Below, one piece after another: positions 1 to 8,297 of a stretch of DNA of 64,000 bases (the stretch's first letter is position 1; each line of letters starts with the position of its first letter). Source of the stretch: Sphingomonadaceae bacterium 3R27C6 (GTDB taxonomy: Bacteria; Pseudomonadota; Alphaproteobacteria; Sphingomonadales; Sphingomonadaceae); NCBI GenBank assembly GCA_005503215.1, contig SCNS01000006.1, positions 146,131-210,130 on the forward strand. The letters run 5' to 3'. A program made the position numbers and the translations under genes. The notes under the pieces are model-generated. The model ran no database searches and was not told where the DNA came from. It saw only the letters and a program-made list of their open reading frames with translations.

Positions 1-298
1 TGAAGCGCAGGCCCAACATGCGCGCGAAATACGCCTCGCTGACCGCGGTCGAACCCGACGACGCCTCGATCACGCAGGTTTCAGGCCCGATCCAGGCATT
101 GCACAGGGCGTAAAGGAATAGCGACCGCGCGAGACGATGCTTCAGGCTGCCGGTCGGATGGCTGCTTTCGTCCTTCAGGTACAGGGTGATCCCGGGAAAG
201 CGTGGTAGATCAAGCCGGATCAGGTGCGTGTCGGCGGAGCGATTGAAGTCCGCCTCGATCCGCCGCACGGCGTCAGCGCGCCAGCCACGATTTTTCAT
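1..298 (-). CDS. Cysteine desulfhydrase-like PLP enzyme (partial)
   Basis: This is the N-terminal 99 residues of a fold-type II PLP enzyme; the C-terminus lies left of base 1. The segment [20 protein letters not shown] carries the Schiff-base lysine in a GSLKHR motif, followed by the phosphate-binding segment [15 protein letters not shown]. From memory these blocks resemble mycobacterial Cds1-type L-cysteine desulfhydrases more than CysK or CysM. Members of that group release H2S, pyruvate and ammonia from cysteine in the cytosol. The ATG start overlaps the stop of the upstream M3 peptidase gene as ATGA, so the two are probably translationally coupled and this is the last visible gene of the TonB-led operon. 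A cysteine synthase-like activity cannot be excluded without the C-terminal half. Confidence 0.75.
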   Translation of the reverse strand, partial: MKNRGWRADAVRRIEADFNRSADTHLIRLDLPRFPGITLYLKDESSHPTGSLKHRLARSLFLYALCNAWIGPETCVIEASSGSTAVSEAYFARMLGLRF

Positions 299-2331
299 TG
301 CGCCGGCTCCGTCGTCAGCCCGTTCCGCCGCAGCATCGCCTGCGGGTCCGCGTCGCGTCCGCGAAATGCCCGAAAGCTTTCCGCCGCGGGCCGCGTGGCA
401 CCCCGCGCCAATATCTCTTGGCGAAACAGATCGCCGGTGGCGCGGTCTACCAGACCCGCCTCGGCGAAGCGATCGAATCCGTCGGCCGCCAGCACCTCCG
501 CCCAAAGATAGCTGTAATAGCCCGACGCATAGCTGCCGGCGAAGATGTGCATGAAGGCGTGGGGAAAGCGGTGCCAAGCCGGCGGGCGGATCACCGCGAC
601 CTCGTCACGAACCGCCTCGATCACTTCGACAGGGTCCGATCCCAGGACGCCCAGATGAATCAGCAGATCGAACAGACCGAATTCGACCTGCCGCAGGAGG
701 AACAAGCCGGACTGGAACCGCCGGGCCGACAGCATTCGGTCGAAAAGGTCGCCCGGCAGGGTTTCGCCGCTGAGATAGTGGCCGGACATGCCGGTGAGCA
801 CGTCTTTGTCCCAGGCGAAATCTTCCAGAAGCTGGCTCGGCAGTTCGATCGCATCCCACTCGAACCCGCTCGTCCCGCCCACCGAGGGACGGTTCACCTG
901 AGTGAGCATGTTGTGCAGCGCATGCCCCGTCTCGTGAAGCAGCGTAACGATTTCCGTGTGGCGCAACAGCGAGGGCATCGCCGCCTGGCCGGGCGCGAAA
1001 TTGCAGGTGAGGTATGACACCGGCACGCGGATCACGTTGCCGTCGTGCAGGCGTGGCCGCGCGCTGGCGACCCATGCGCCGCCGCGTTTCCCCTGGCGGG
1101 CGAACAGGTCCGTATACAGGCCGGCCACCACCTGGCCCGACGCATCGATCACATCGAAGTAGCAGGCATCGGGATGATAGAGCGGAACATCGTCGCGCTC
1201 GGCAAGCGTGATCCCGAACAGGCGATGGAGCAGCGCCTTCCACCCCTGCATCACACGCTCGACCGGGAAATAGGCGCGTACCTGTTCCTCGTCGACGGTA
1301 AAGCGCGCCTCGCGCAGCTTGTTGGCGACATAGCTCACGTCCCACGGCCGCAAGTCGGCGATGCCCAGCGTTTCCGCTGCGAACGTCTGCATCTCCGCCA
1401 TCTCCGCTTCCGCCGCCGGGCGTGCACGCCTGGCGAGGTCGCGCAGGAAGGCGAGCACCTCATCGGCGCTGGCCGCCATCTTGGTCTCCAGCGACCAGGC
1501 GACCGGGTCGGAAAAGCCGAGCAGCTCTGCCGCTTCACGCCGCAATGCCAGGATGCGGGCGATGCGTTCCGAATTGTCGAACTGGCCAGCGTTCGGGCCC
1601 TGATCCGATGCCCGCGTCCCGTTCGCGGCATAGACCCGCTCGCGCAACGCCTGGTCGTCCGCGAAGCCCAGCACGGCTGCGACGCTCGGCTGCTGCAACG
1701 TGACCGCCCAGCCTTCCATCGACCGTGCGGCGGCGGCGGCGGCGAACATCGCCATGTCCGTTTCCGAAATCCCGGAGAGCCGGGCAGGATCAGTGATGTG
1801 CTCGACCCACGCCTGCGTCGCGTCGAGCACGACGTTGGAAAATTCGGTGGCGAGCGAAGAGAGTTCGACGAGGATCGCACCGAACCGCTCGCGGGCTGCC
1901 GGCTCCAGCGCCACGCCGTTCAGCGTGAAATCGCGGATCGCGTGTTGCAGGCTCAAACGGTCTTCGTCGGCCAGCCTGGTGAAGGCCGGCGAGGCGGCGA
2001 TGCCCGCGAATACCTCATACAGGCCGCGATTCTGCATCGTCGAGAGGTGGTTCTCGACGAGGCGCTGTTGCCCCGCGGCGTAGGCAGCGCGCAGTTTTGG
2101 CGCGTCAGCGACCGCGTGCAGGTGCGAGACCGCCGACCACAATGCACCGACCGCCTCATCGGCGCGTTCGTAAGGCAACCATGCCTCGGCAAATGTCGTG
2201 GGACGATGCGCGACGAGGTCGCTTACCACCGAGCGATGCTCCGCGAGTGCCTCATCCAGCGCCGCGGCGATGGCATCGGGTGTCAGCGCCGGAAAGTCCG
2301 GAAGCCGCTGCGGATCGAGAAGGGGATTCAT
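295..2331 (-). CDS. prlC: M3 family oligopeptidase (OpdA/PrlC-like)
   Basis: A 678-aa zinc metallopeptidase of family M3, the usual length for oligopeptidase A and peptidyl-dipeptidase Dcp. The zinc motif HETGH lies near residue 465, and the third ligand is probably the glutamate in [10 protein letters not shown] about 25 residues later. The N-terminus [12 protein letters not shown] and the [15 protein letters not shown] block favour the OpdA side. There is no signal peptide, so it acts in the cytosol, where M3 enzymes cut short peptides. It sits between an unknown gene and a cysteine desulfhydrase-like gene that it overlaps by four bases. In this operon it would process peptides brought in by the upstream receptor and ABC transporter. 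The symbol is by family resemblance only. Confidence 0.9.
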   Translation of the reverse strand: MNPLLDPQRLPDFPALTPDAIAAALDEALAEHRSVVSDLVAHRPTTFAEAWLPYERADEAVGALWSAVSHLHAVADAPKLRAAYAAGQQRLVENHLSTMQNRGLYEVFAGIAASPAFTRLADEDRLSLQHAIRDFTLNGVALEPAARERFGAILVELSSLATEFSNVVLDATQAWVEHITDPARLSGISETDMAMFAAAAAARSMEGWAVTLQQPSVAAVLGFADDQALRERVYAANGTRASDQGPNAGQFDNSERIARILALRREAAELLGFSDPVAWSLETKMAASADEVLAFLRDLARRARPAAEAEMAEMQTFAAETLGIADLRPWDVSYVANKLREARFTVDEEQVRAYFPVERVMQGWKALLHRLFGITLAERDDVPLYHPDACYFDVIDASGQVVAGLYTDLFARQGKRGGAWVASARPRLHDGNVIRVPVSYLTCNFAPGQAAMPSLLRHTEIVTLLHETGHALHNMLTQVNRPSVGGTSGFEWDAIELPSQLLEDFAWDKDVLTGMSGHYLSGETLPGDLFDRMLSARRFQSGLFLLRQVEFGLFDLLIHLGVLGSDPVEVIEAVRDEVAVIRPPAWHRFPHAFMHIFAGSYASGYYSYLWAEVLAADGFDRFAEAGLVDRATGDLFRQEILARGATRPAAESFRAFRGRDADPQAMLRRNGLTTEPAQ

Positions 2332-2429
2332 GGATCAACCTTGACTGCGAAAGGAGGTCGTTCGACGCGCGGGAGGCGACCGAAGTCCGTGGGGATGATC
2401 CGGCACCACCGCCCGCGCGATCGACTTCG

Positions 2430-3317
2430 TCAGACGTCAGCACCAGCCAGAACCGGCGCTGCCGCAAGCCGGTCCAGCAGGAACTTGGCGAAGATCAGGG
2501 AAAATGCCGCGAACTCCTTGTGGGCAGCAATGCGCTCGCGAAAGCGGGCGGCGAGGACGGGGTCTTTCGGACCCAGGACGGCATGCACGCGGCCCACGCC
2601 CTCGATATCGGCATGTTCGCCTTGCTCCGCTGCGGCCTCCATCAACTGGAATACACGCTTCTCGTCGTCATCGGTCCAGCCGATCGCGTTGAGCGCGTGA
2701 GACATCTGCATCGATCCGCGTGCGCTCACCGTATCCCGCAACACGGTGCGCATCGTCGCCGGCCACGCAGCCGCCTCCACCACCAGAGCGGCCTTGCGGA
2801 TCATCCGGTCGGATGCCTTGTCGCTGGCAGCGACGGCGGCGGCACGGGCTTCTTGCCAAGTCTTACGCGAAATCGTTTCGCCTTCCAGGCTCCTGCGATG
2901 CAGCGCGAGAATATCCTTCCTTCCGGCTTCTACCGTGGGATCCTGGACAGTCTGGGCGACCAGAGCGGGATCGGACAGGGTGAAGATCAGCATTTCGGGA
3001 ACGATGCGCGACAAGTCCGCGCCAACCGGGGTTTTCTCCAGCCACGCCTCCGCGAACGCGGTCGGCGACGGGTCGCCGGCGGCGTGCGCCAGATTGTTCG
3101 ACAATGAATCCAGATCCATCACCAGAGGCAGGGGATAGCCCAGCATGTCTGCATAGAGCTGCGGGTCGTCTCCCTCGATCACGCTACCCATGGCAGTGGC
3201 CCCCATGTCACCCCAGGCAGGGCTGAATCGAAAGGTCCCGGCCGCGATATGTTTGCGCACCCGGGCGAGAGCCTGCTCCTTGACGGCGAGGTCGCCGTGA
3301 AATGCCGTGACCGCCAT
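2430..3317 (-). CDS. Uncharacterised 295-aa protein in peptide operon
   Basis: I do not recognise this family. The product looks soluble and mostly helical, with no signal peptide, membrane segment, cysteine motif or nucleotide-binding loop. It is rich in Ala, Asp and Arg, with scattered acidic pairs such as WTDDDEKRVF. The ATG lies three bases after the thioredoxin stop codon, so it is read from the same message, and the M3 peptidase gene follows 98 bases downstream. Its fixed place between thioredoxin and peptidase suggests an accessory role in peptide handling, but that is inference from position only. It could be a substrate-binding or chaperone-like helper. Confidence 0.75.
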   Translation of the reverse strand: MAVTAFHGDLAVKEQALARVRKHIAAGTFRFSPAWGDMGATAMGSVIEGDDPQLYADMLGYPLPLVMDLDSLSNNLAHAAGDPSPTAFAEAWLEKTPVGADLSRIVPEMLIFTLSDPALVAQTVQDPTVEAGRKDILALHRRSLEGETISRKTWQEARAAAVAASDKASDRMIRKAALVVEAAAWPATMRTVLRDTVSARGSMQMSHALNAIGWTDDDEKRVFQLMEAAAEQGEHADIEGVGRVHAVLGPKDPVLAARFRERIAAHKEFAAFSLIFAKFLLDRLAAAPVLAGADV

Positions 3318-3320
3318 CGC

Positions 3321-3647
3321 TCAGACCCCCGCGCTCTGGCTGACGAACGCATCCAGACGGCTGCGCGACATGCCGCCCGTCGCACGGGCCTGTTCCGTAC
3401 CGTCCTTGAACATCACCAGAAGCGGAATACCGCGCACCGTCATCCGCTTGGCGAGATCCGGATTGGCGTCGATATCGATCTTCACGACGTCGATCTCTCC
3501 TTCATATTCTTGCGCGATTTCCTCAAGCGTCGGCGCAAGCGCCTTGCATGGCCCACACCAGGGCGCCCAGAAGTCGACGAGCACGGGCTTGTCGCTGTTG
3601 AGGACAACATCGTCGAAATCCTGTTCGGACACGCTACGAAGCATCAT
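3321..3647 (-). CDS. Thioredoxin
   Basis: A 108-aa classic thioredoxin with the WCGPC active site at residues 30-34, an FWAPWCGPCK block and the cis-proline loop in VRGIPLLVMFKDG. It has no signal sequence, so it works in the cytosol with thioredoxin reductase to reduce disulfides. It lies 37 bases downstream of tldD and three bases upstream of the unknown 295-aa gene, inside the TonB/ABC/TldDE operon rather than at a housekeeping trx locus. This placement suggests a dedicated role in reducing an imported disulfide-containing peptide or one of the operon's own enzymes. It may simply be a second general thioredoxin; the residues alone do not show partner specificity. Confidence 0.95.
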   Translation of the reverse strand: MMLRSVSEQDFDDVVLNSDKPVLVDFWAPWCGPCKALAPTLEEIAQEYEGEIDVVKIDIDANPDLAKRMTVRGIPLLVMFKDGTEQARATGGMSRSRLDAFVSQSAGV

Positions 3648-3684
3648 TTTTCCTTCACGTTATTCAGATGATCAAATATCTCTA

Positions 3685-5142
3685 TCAGCCCCGGCCACCG
3701 ACCATTATCCTGTCTATTCGCAGCGTCGGCTGGCCGACGCTGACCGGCAGGGTCTGCCCCTGCTTTCCGCAGGTCGCCATCCCGGCGTCGAGTTCGAGGT
3801 CATTTCCGATCATGGACACATGCTGAAGCGCTTCGTGCCCGACGCCGATCAGCGTCGCACCGAGTACGGGCGCCACCAGCTTGCCCTTCTCCACCAGCCA
3901 TGCCTCCATGGTCGTGAAGTTGAACCGGCCGGTGACGATGTCGACTTGCCCGCCGCCGAAAGCCGTCGCGTAGATACCGCGATCGAGCGAGGCCAGGATA
4001 TCGGCAGGATCGTCGCGGCCACTCGCGAGAAAAGTGTTGGTCATCCGCGGCATCGGCAGATGCGCGTAGGACTGGCGCCGGCCGTTGCCGGTCGAGCGCG
4101 CGTTCATCAGGCCTGCGTTCAGTCGATCCTGCATCAGGCCGGTCAGCACGCCGTTTTCGACCAGCACCGTCCGGTCCGGCGCGGTCCCCTCGTCATCGAT
4201 GCCCAGCGAGCCGAGCCGACCGGCGATGCCGCCATCGTCGATCACGGTGACGCCAGGCGCGGCGATGCGCTCTCCGATCCGCCCGGTGAATGCCGACAGA
4301 CTTTTCCGGTGGTGGTCACCCTCCAGGCCGTGGCCGACCGCCTCGTGAAACAGCACACCGGGATAACCGGGTGCGAGCACCACCGGCATCTCGCCGACCG
4401 GCGCCGGAATCGCCTCGAGATTGGTGAGCGCGGTGCGGACGGCCGTCGCGACCATCGCCTTGACCGCTTCCTTAGTGAACCCGTCCAGCCCCCAGCGACC
4501 GCCGAACCCAGCCTGGCCGCTCGACCGTCGCCCGTTCTGCTCGGCAACCACGCTGACCGTCAGCAGCGCCGCCGGCCGGACATCAGCCGCCATGTGCCCA
4601 TCCGCGTCGGCGACGAGCATCGTCGTGTCGTTTGCCCGCGCGTTCGCGTTAACCCGCACGATGCGCGGGTCGGCCGCCCGTGCCTCGCGGTCGATCATGT
4701 CGAGCAGGCCGATCCACGCCGCGGCGTCCTCCGCCGAGGCCGCGTCGATCGCCGGATAGAGTTCGTGTCGGGTCGTGTCAGGCGAAAGATCGATGCCCCC
4801 CGGCAAACGCGCCGCGTCGCCATGCCGGGCGAGCGTTCGCACCGCGGCGACTGTTTCGCCGAGCGCCGCTTCCCGCAGGTCCGCCGAATGGGCGAAGCTG
4901 ACCGATGGGCCGTGCGCGGCGCGCGCGCCGACACCCTGGCGCATCGAGAAGCCGCCGCCGACCACGCGCCCTTCGTCCAGCCGCCAGCTACGCTGGCTCG
5001 TCGTCTCGAAATACAGGTCGGCAAGCTCGGCCCCGCCACCGGCGAGCCGCCCGATCGCTCGGCCGACGGCTGCATCGTCGAGGCCGACAGGGCCCAGCAG
5101 CCGTGCTCGCGCATGCTCCAGGGCGATCGCTCCGCCGTTCAT
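3685..5142 (-). CDS. tldD: Metalloprotease TldD
   Basis: A 485-aa member of the TldD/PmbA (U62) family. The zinc motif HEAVGHGLEGD (HExxxH) falls near residue 264. In characterised cases TldD and TldE form a heterodimer whose TldD half threads unfolded peptides through a closed active site; it matures microcin B17 and degrades CcdA. No signal peptide is present, so it is cytosolic. Its ATG overlaps the tldE stop as ATGA, consistent with equimolar synthesis. Housekeeping tldD is usually not linked to transport genes; here it is embedded with a TonB receptor, an SbmA-like transporter and thioredoxin. That suggests a specialised pair dedicated to an imported or modified peptide. Confidence 0.95.
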   Translation of the reverse strand: MNGGAIALEHARARLLGPVGLDDAAVGRAIGRLAGGGAELADLYFETTSQRSWRLDEGRVVGGGFSMRQGVGARAAHGPSVSFAHSADLREAALGETVAAVRTLARHGDAARLPGGIDLSPDTTRHELYPAIDAASAEDAAAWIGLLDMIDREARAADPRIVRVNANARANDTTMLVADADGHMAADVRPAALLTVSVVAEQNGRRSSGQAGFGGRWGLDGFTKEAVKAMVATAVRTALTNLEAIPAPVGEMPVVLAPGYPGVLFHEAVGHGLEGDHHRKSLSAFTGRIGERIAAPGVTVIDDGGIAGRLGSLGIDDEGTAPDRTVLVENGVLTGLMQDRLNAGLMNARSTGNGRRQSYAHLPMPRMTNTFLASGRDDPADILASLDRGIYATAFGGGQVDIVTGRFNFTTMEAWLVEKGKLVAPVLGATLIGVGHEALQHVSMIGNDLELDAGMATCGKQGQTLPVSVGQPTLRIDRIMVGGRG

Positions 5143-6488
5143 GCCTTGCCTCCAAGCTGCATCTCGCCGACAAGGATCGAGCCGGTCCGCACCGCGCCGT
5201 GACGCTCGACATCATCGCCCACCGCGACCATGCCCATCATCATTTCCCCCAGCGATCCTGCGAGAGTGACGTCGCGCAGGGCATGCGCTACTTCACCGTC
5301 TTCGACCCAGAAGCCGGAGATGGCCCGCGTCCAGTTGCCGGTAACGGGATCGGTGCCACCGCCCTGAAGGCTGGTGACCAGCACGCCGGTGCCAAGCCGG
5401 GTCAGCATCGCTGCCCGATCGCCGCCGGCCGTTCGGCTCGACAGGCGCAGATTGTAGGGGCCCTCGGCATTGCCGGTCGAGCGCAGCCCCAGCTTGCGGG
5501 CCGCCATGGCGGAGAGCAAGAGGCCGCGGCCGATGCCGCCCTCGATCAGGAGACGCGCGCTGCCCGCGATCCCGTCGCTGTCGAAACCGCCACTTGCGAG
5601 CCCGAACGGCTCGAACGGATCTTCGTAGAGATCGATATGGTCTGCCGCGATCGCGCGATCCAGCGGATCGGGCAGGAACGTGCTGCGCCGGTATTGCGCC
5701 ATGCCGTTCAGCGCGACGACGAGTTCGCCGACCAACTGGCTGGCCACCGACGGATCGAACAGGACCGGACAACGGCGGCTGGCGACGCCGCGCGCCCCGC
5801 GTGCCGCCAGCGTGCGCTCCGCCGCGCGCGCCGCCAGGATATCCGGGCCCGCCAGCGCGCTGAAGCGGCGGTCTTGAGTCTGCTCGAAATCCGATACCGA
5901 CCCGTTTTCTGTGCTGGCCATCATCTTGCACCAGCGATGATGGCTGGAAAAATGGCTGCTGCGGCAGAAGCCCCGGCTCGTCGCGAGTGCCCAGATACCT
6001 TCACTGCCGATCGCCGCGGATTCGCTGATGCGCAATGCCGGGTCCGCCGCTGCCCGCTCGCGCGCCGCACAGTCGATTGCGAGCGCGGCCGCGAGCAGCT
6101 CGTCCGTGTCCGCGCCGCCCTCGGCATAGCGTGCCGGCGCCGGACCGGAGAGGGCCAGCCAGTCGGCCGGCGGTAGTTCGCTGTCGGCGTCGGGCTGCAC
6201 CTGCCGGGCGATCAGCAACGCTTCCTCGACGACGCGAACGACCGACTCGCGGTTCAGCGCGGCGGTGGAGGCACCCGCCGAGCGTCCCTCGCAATAGACC
6301 GAGATGCCGAGCGATTGCTGCAGGTCGCGCTCTGCCGTCTCGACTGCGCCGTTGGCGACGAAGACCCGGCCTGAATAGGTGGTGCGCGTGGTGACGCTAG
6401 CCTCGGCGCCGAGCAAACCGGCGCGCTCGACAGCGAAGGCCGCCCAAGCGCGCAATTCCTCCTCGCTATGGGTAAGGTGACCGGTCAT
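5139..6488 (-). CDS. pmbA: TldE/PmbA-like partner subunit
   Basis: A 449-aa TldE (PmbA) homologue, the partner of TldD. It lacks the HExxxH zinc motif, as expected for the non-catalytic subunit, and keeps family blocks such as NAEGPYNLRLSSRTAG, LGTGVLVTSLQGGGTDPVTG and the C-terminal GSILVGEMQLGGKA. It overlaps the ABC transporter stop at its 5' end and the tldD start at its 3' end, each by four bases, so ABC-tldE-tldD should be made together. The segment SSHFSSHHRWCKMMAS near residue 180 is rich in His and Cys, which may matter for metal or substrate handling, but this is only noted. Confidence 0.93.
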   Translation of the reverse strand: MTGHLTHSEEELRAWAAFAVERAGLLGAEASVTTRTTYSGRVFVANGAVETAERDLQQSLGISVYCEGRSAGASTAALNRESVVRVVEEALLIARQVQPDADSELPPADWLALSGPAPARYAEGGADTDELLAAALAIDCAARERAAADPALRISESAAIGSEGIWALATSRGFCRSSHFSSHHRWCKMMASTENGSVSDFEQTQDRRFSALAGPDILAARAAERTLAARGARGVASRRCPVLFDPSVASQLVGELVVALNGMAQYRRSTFLPDPLDRAIAADHIDLYEDPFEPFGLASGGFDSDGIAGSARLLIEGGIGRGLLLSAMAARKLGLRSTGNAEGPYNLRLSSRTAGGDRAAMLTRLGTGVLVTSLQGGGTDPVTGNWTRAISGFWVEDGEVAHALRDVTLAGSLGEMMMGMVAVGDDVERHGAVRTGSILVGEMQLGGKA

Positions 6489-8284
6489 GTCGGAGCGCCT
6501 ACCCGGTGCGCGCTGGCCTTGCCGTCGGCGAGCGTCAGGCGGTTGGTGTAGAACTCCGCCAGACGGTCGTTGTGGATCACGCTGACCAGCGTCACGTCAG
6601 GCAAATGTTCGAGAATGGCTTGGTGGAAGTGGCGCGCGTTGTTGAGGTCGAGCGCACTGGTTGCCTCATCGAGCACCAGCAGAGAAGGGCGATGGAGGAG
6701 GATGCGGGCCAAGGCGACGCGTTGCTGCTCTCCGGGCGATAATTCCTCCTGCAGGACACGCGGTTCGTGCATCGCGGAGACATGAACACCAAGACGGACG
6801 AGATCGAGGATTTCGGCCACCTGCGTGTCGGAGAAGTCCGCCGCGCGATCGGGAAAGCACACCGCATCCTTGAGATTACCGAGCGGCATGTAGAGTCGCT
6901 GTGGCACCATCATCGCTCGATCGGCACCGGCCATCATGATTTCTCCGCTACCGTCAGGCCACAAGCCGGCAACAGCGCGAAGCAGCGTCGTCTTGCCGGC
7001 GCCCGAGGGCCCTTCGATCATCCAGCGTTCGCCCGGATGCACCGTCCAGTCGCCCACCGTCATCAGATGCTCGCCGTTCGGACGTCGCAGTGACAGGTCA
7101 CGGCTGACAATTGCCGCATCCGCCGAGGCGGGTTGCGCTCCAAACGCAATCCCACGCGGTCGCGGGCTGTCGATTGCATCATCCAGCGCCTTGATACGAT
7201 TGATGTTCGCGACTTGGCGGGCGATCATAGGATAGACCATGACGATGTAGGACAGGGTGGTCGCATAGGTCACAAAAGCTCCCTGCGCCGCCATGACCTG
7301 CCCGAAACTGATTTCGCCGGTGAAGAAACGCGGGATGGTGATGAAAAGAGGAATGACCGCCATCACGCGCTGCTGTGTGTTGGTGAAAGCGCTGAGGCCA
7401 AGCGTCGCCCACATCAGTCGATACCAGTTGGCAGCGATCTTTCGGAACGCCTCGAACAGGTTTTCTCGTTCGAATCCGCCCGTACCCGCAAAGGCGATCT
7501 GTTCGCCGTTGCGCCGAACGTGGAGGAGCCCCGCACGAAAATTGGCTTCGTAGTGTTGCTGGCGCATCTGCCTACGAGTAACGGGTTTGCCGACCCAGGT
7601 GACGACTATGGTGGTAACAAATACGTACAGAGTCGCGTACCAGATCGTGTCGCCTGGCAGCGATACAGCATTGCCGAAGAGAGAGAAGCGGATCGGGCGC
7701 GCCGTTTCCATCATGATCGCCGCGAAGGTTACTGCCGAGGCGATGCTGGTCAGCACGTGGATTACCAGAATAACCGGAGAGATCGCAGCGCTGGAGACCT
7801 GATAGGTGAAGTCCCGGAGATCTTCGGCAATACGCTGATCCGGATTGTCGAGCAGGCGCAGCCGCTCGATTTCATAATAGCGGTCGCGATCGAACCAGCG
7901 GTGGAGATATTCGGTCGTCAGCCATCGGCGCCAGCGCATGCTGAGCACCCAGTCCACCAGCGCTTTCGCCAGCACGTATCCAACCTGGACCGCCATAAGG
8001 CCGACATAGGTCAGAACAAGCGCCGCGAATGTGGCTGCCGCCTTGTTCTGCACACTGTCATAAAAGTGTTGCTGCCAGTTGTTCAGCCACACGTTGATAT
8101 AGATGCCGAACACCTCAAAGCCGGCCACGCATAGCAGCAGAAAGCAGCCGACTTTCCAGTCGGACGAGACGAAATAGCTGATCGATAGCTTCCAGGCGTG
8201 CGCAATTCGCTCGCGCGCGGGCTGAGGCGGCTCGAGACCCGCCTCGCGGCGGGTCTCCTCGACGTTCAATGGCTCGGGGATCAT
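6485..8284 (-). CDS. SbmA/BacA-like fused ABC transporter
   Basis: A 599-aa half transporter with an N-terminal membrane domain and a C-terminal ATPase. About six hydrophobic segments precede residue 360, and blocks such as NVWLNNWQQHFYDSVQNK and DNPDQRIAEDLRDFT are typical of the SbmA/BacA and ABC_membrane_2 superfamily. The ATPase has Walker A GPSGAGKTT near residue 425, signature LSPGEQQRVAL near 513 and Walker B LLVLDEATSALD. Relatives include E. coli YddA and mycobacterial Rv1819c, and the SbmA/BacA domain imports microcins and other peptides. It is flanked by the TonB receptor (13-base gap) and tldE (ATGA overlap). Import of a peptide from periplasm to cytosol is the likeliest role; export cannot be excluded. 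Confidence 0.9.
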   Translation of the reverse strand: MIPEPLNVEETRREAGLEPPQPARERIAHAWKLSISYFVSSDWKVGCFLLLCVAGFEVFGIYINVWLNNWQQHFYDSVQNKAAATFAALVLTYVGLMAVQVGYVLAKALVDWVLSMRWRRWLTTEYLHRWFDRDRYYEIERLRLLDNPDQRIAEDLRDFTYQVSSAAISPVILVIHVLTSIASAVTFAAIMMETARPIRFSLFGNAVSLPGDTIWYATLYVFVTTIVVTWVGKPVTRRQMRQQHYEANFRAGLLHVRRNGEQIAFAGTGGFERENLFEAFRKIAANWYRLMWATLGLSAFTNTQQRVMAVIPLFITIPRFFTGEISFGQVMAAQGAFVTYATTLSYIVMVYPMIARQVANINRIKALDDAIDSPRPRGIAFGAQPASADAAIVSRDLSLRRPNGEHLMTVGDWTVHPGERWMIEGPSGAGKTTLLRAVAGLWPDGSGEIMMAGADRAMMVPQRLYMPLGNLKDAVCFPDRAADFSDTQVAEILDLVRLGVHVSAMHEPRVLQEELSPGEQQRVALARILLHRPSLLVLDEATSALDLNNARHFHQAILEHLPDVTLVSVIHNDRLAEFYTNRLTLADGKASAHRVGAPT

Positions 8285-8297
8285 GATGTTACTCTGG

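Noticed and set aside
845..870. A 10-base match (TCCCACTCGA) to the guaA 3' end, as a possible second att site
   Set aside because: It lies inside the M3 peptidase coding region and the match does not extend; such short matches occur by chance in 64 kb.
3307..5202. A 631-codon plus-strand frame opposite tldD
   Set aside because: It is the complement of a clear TldD coding region with HExxxH and has no recognisable domain.
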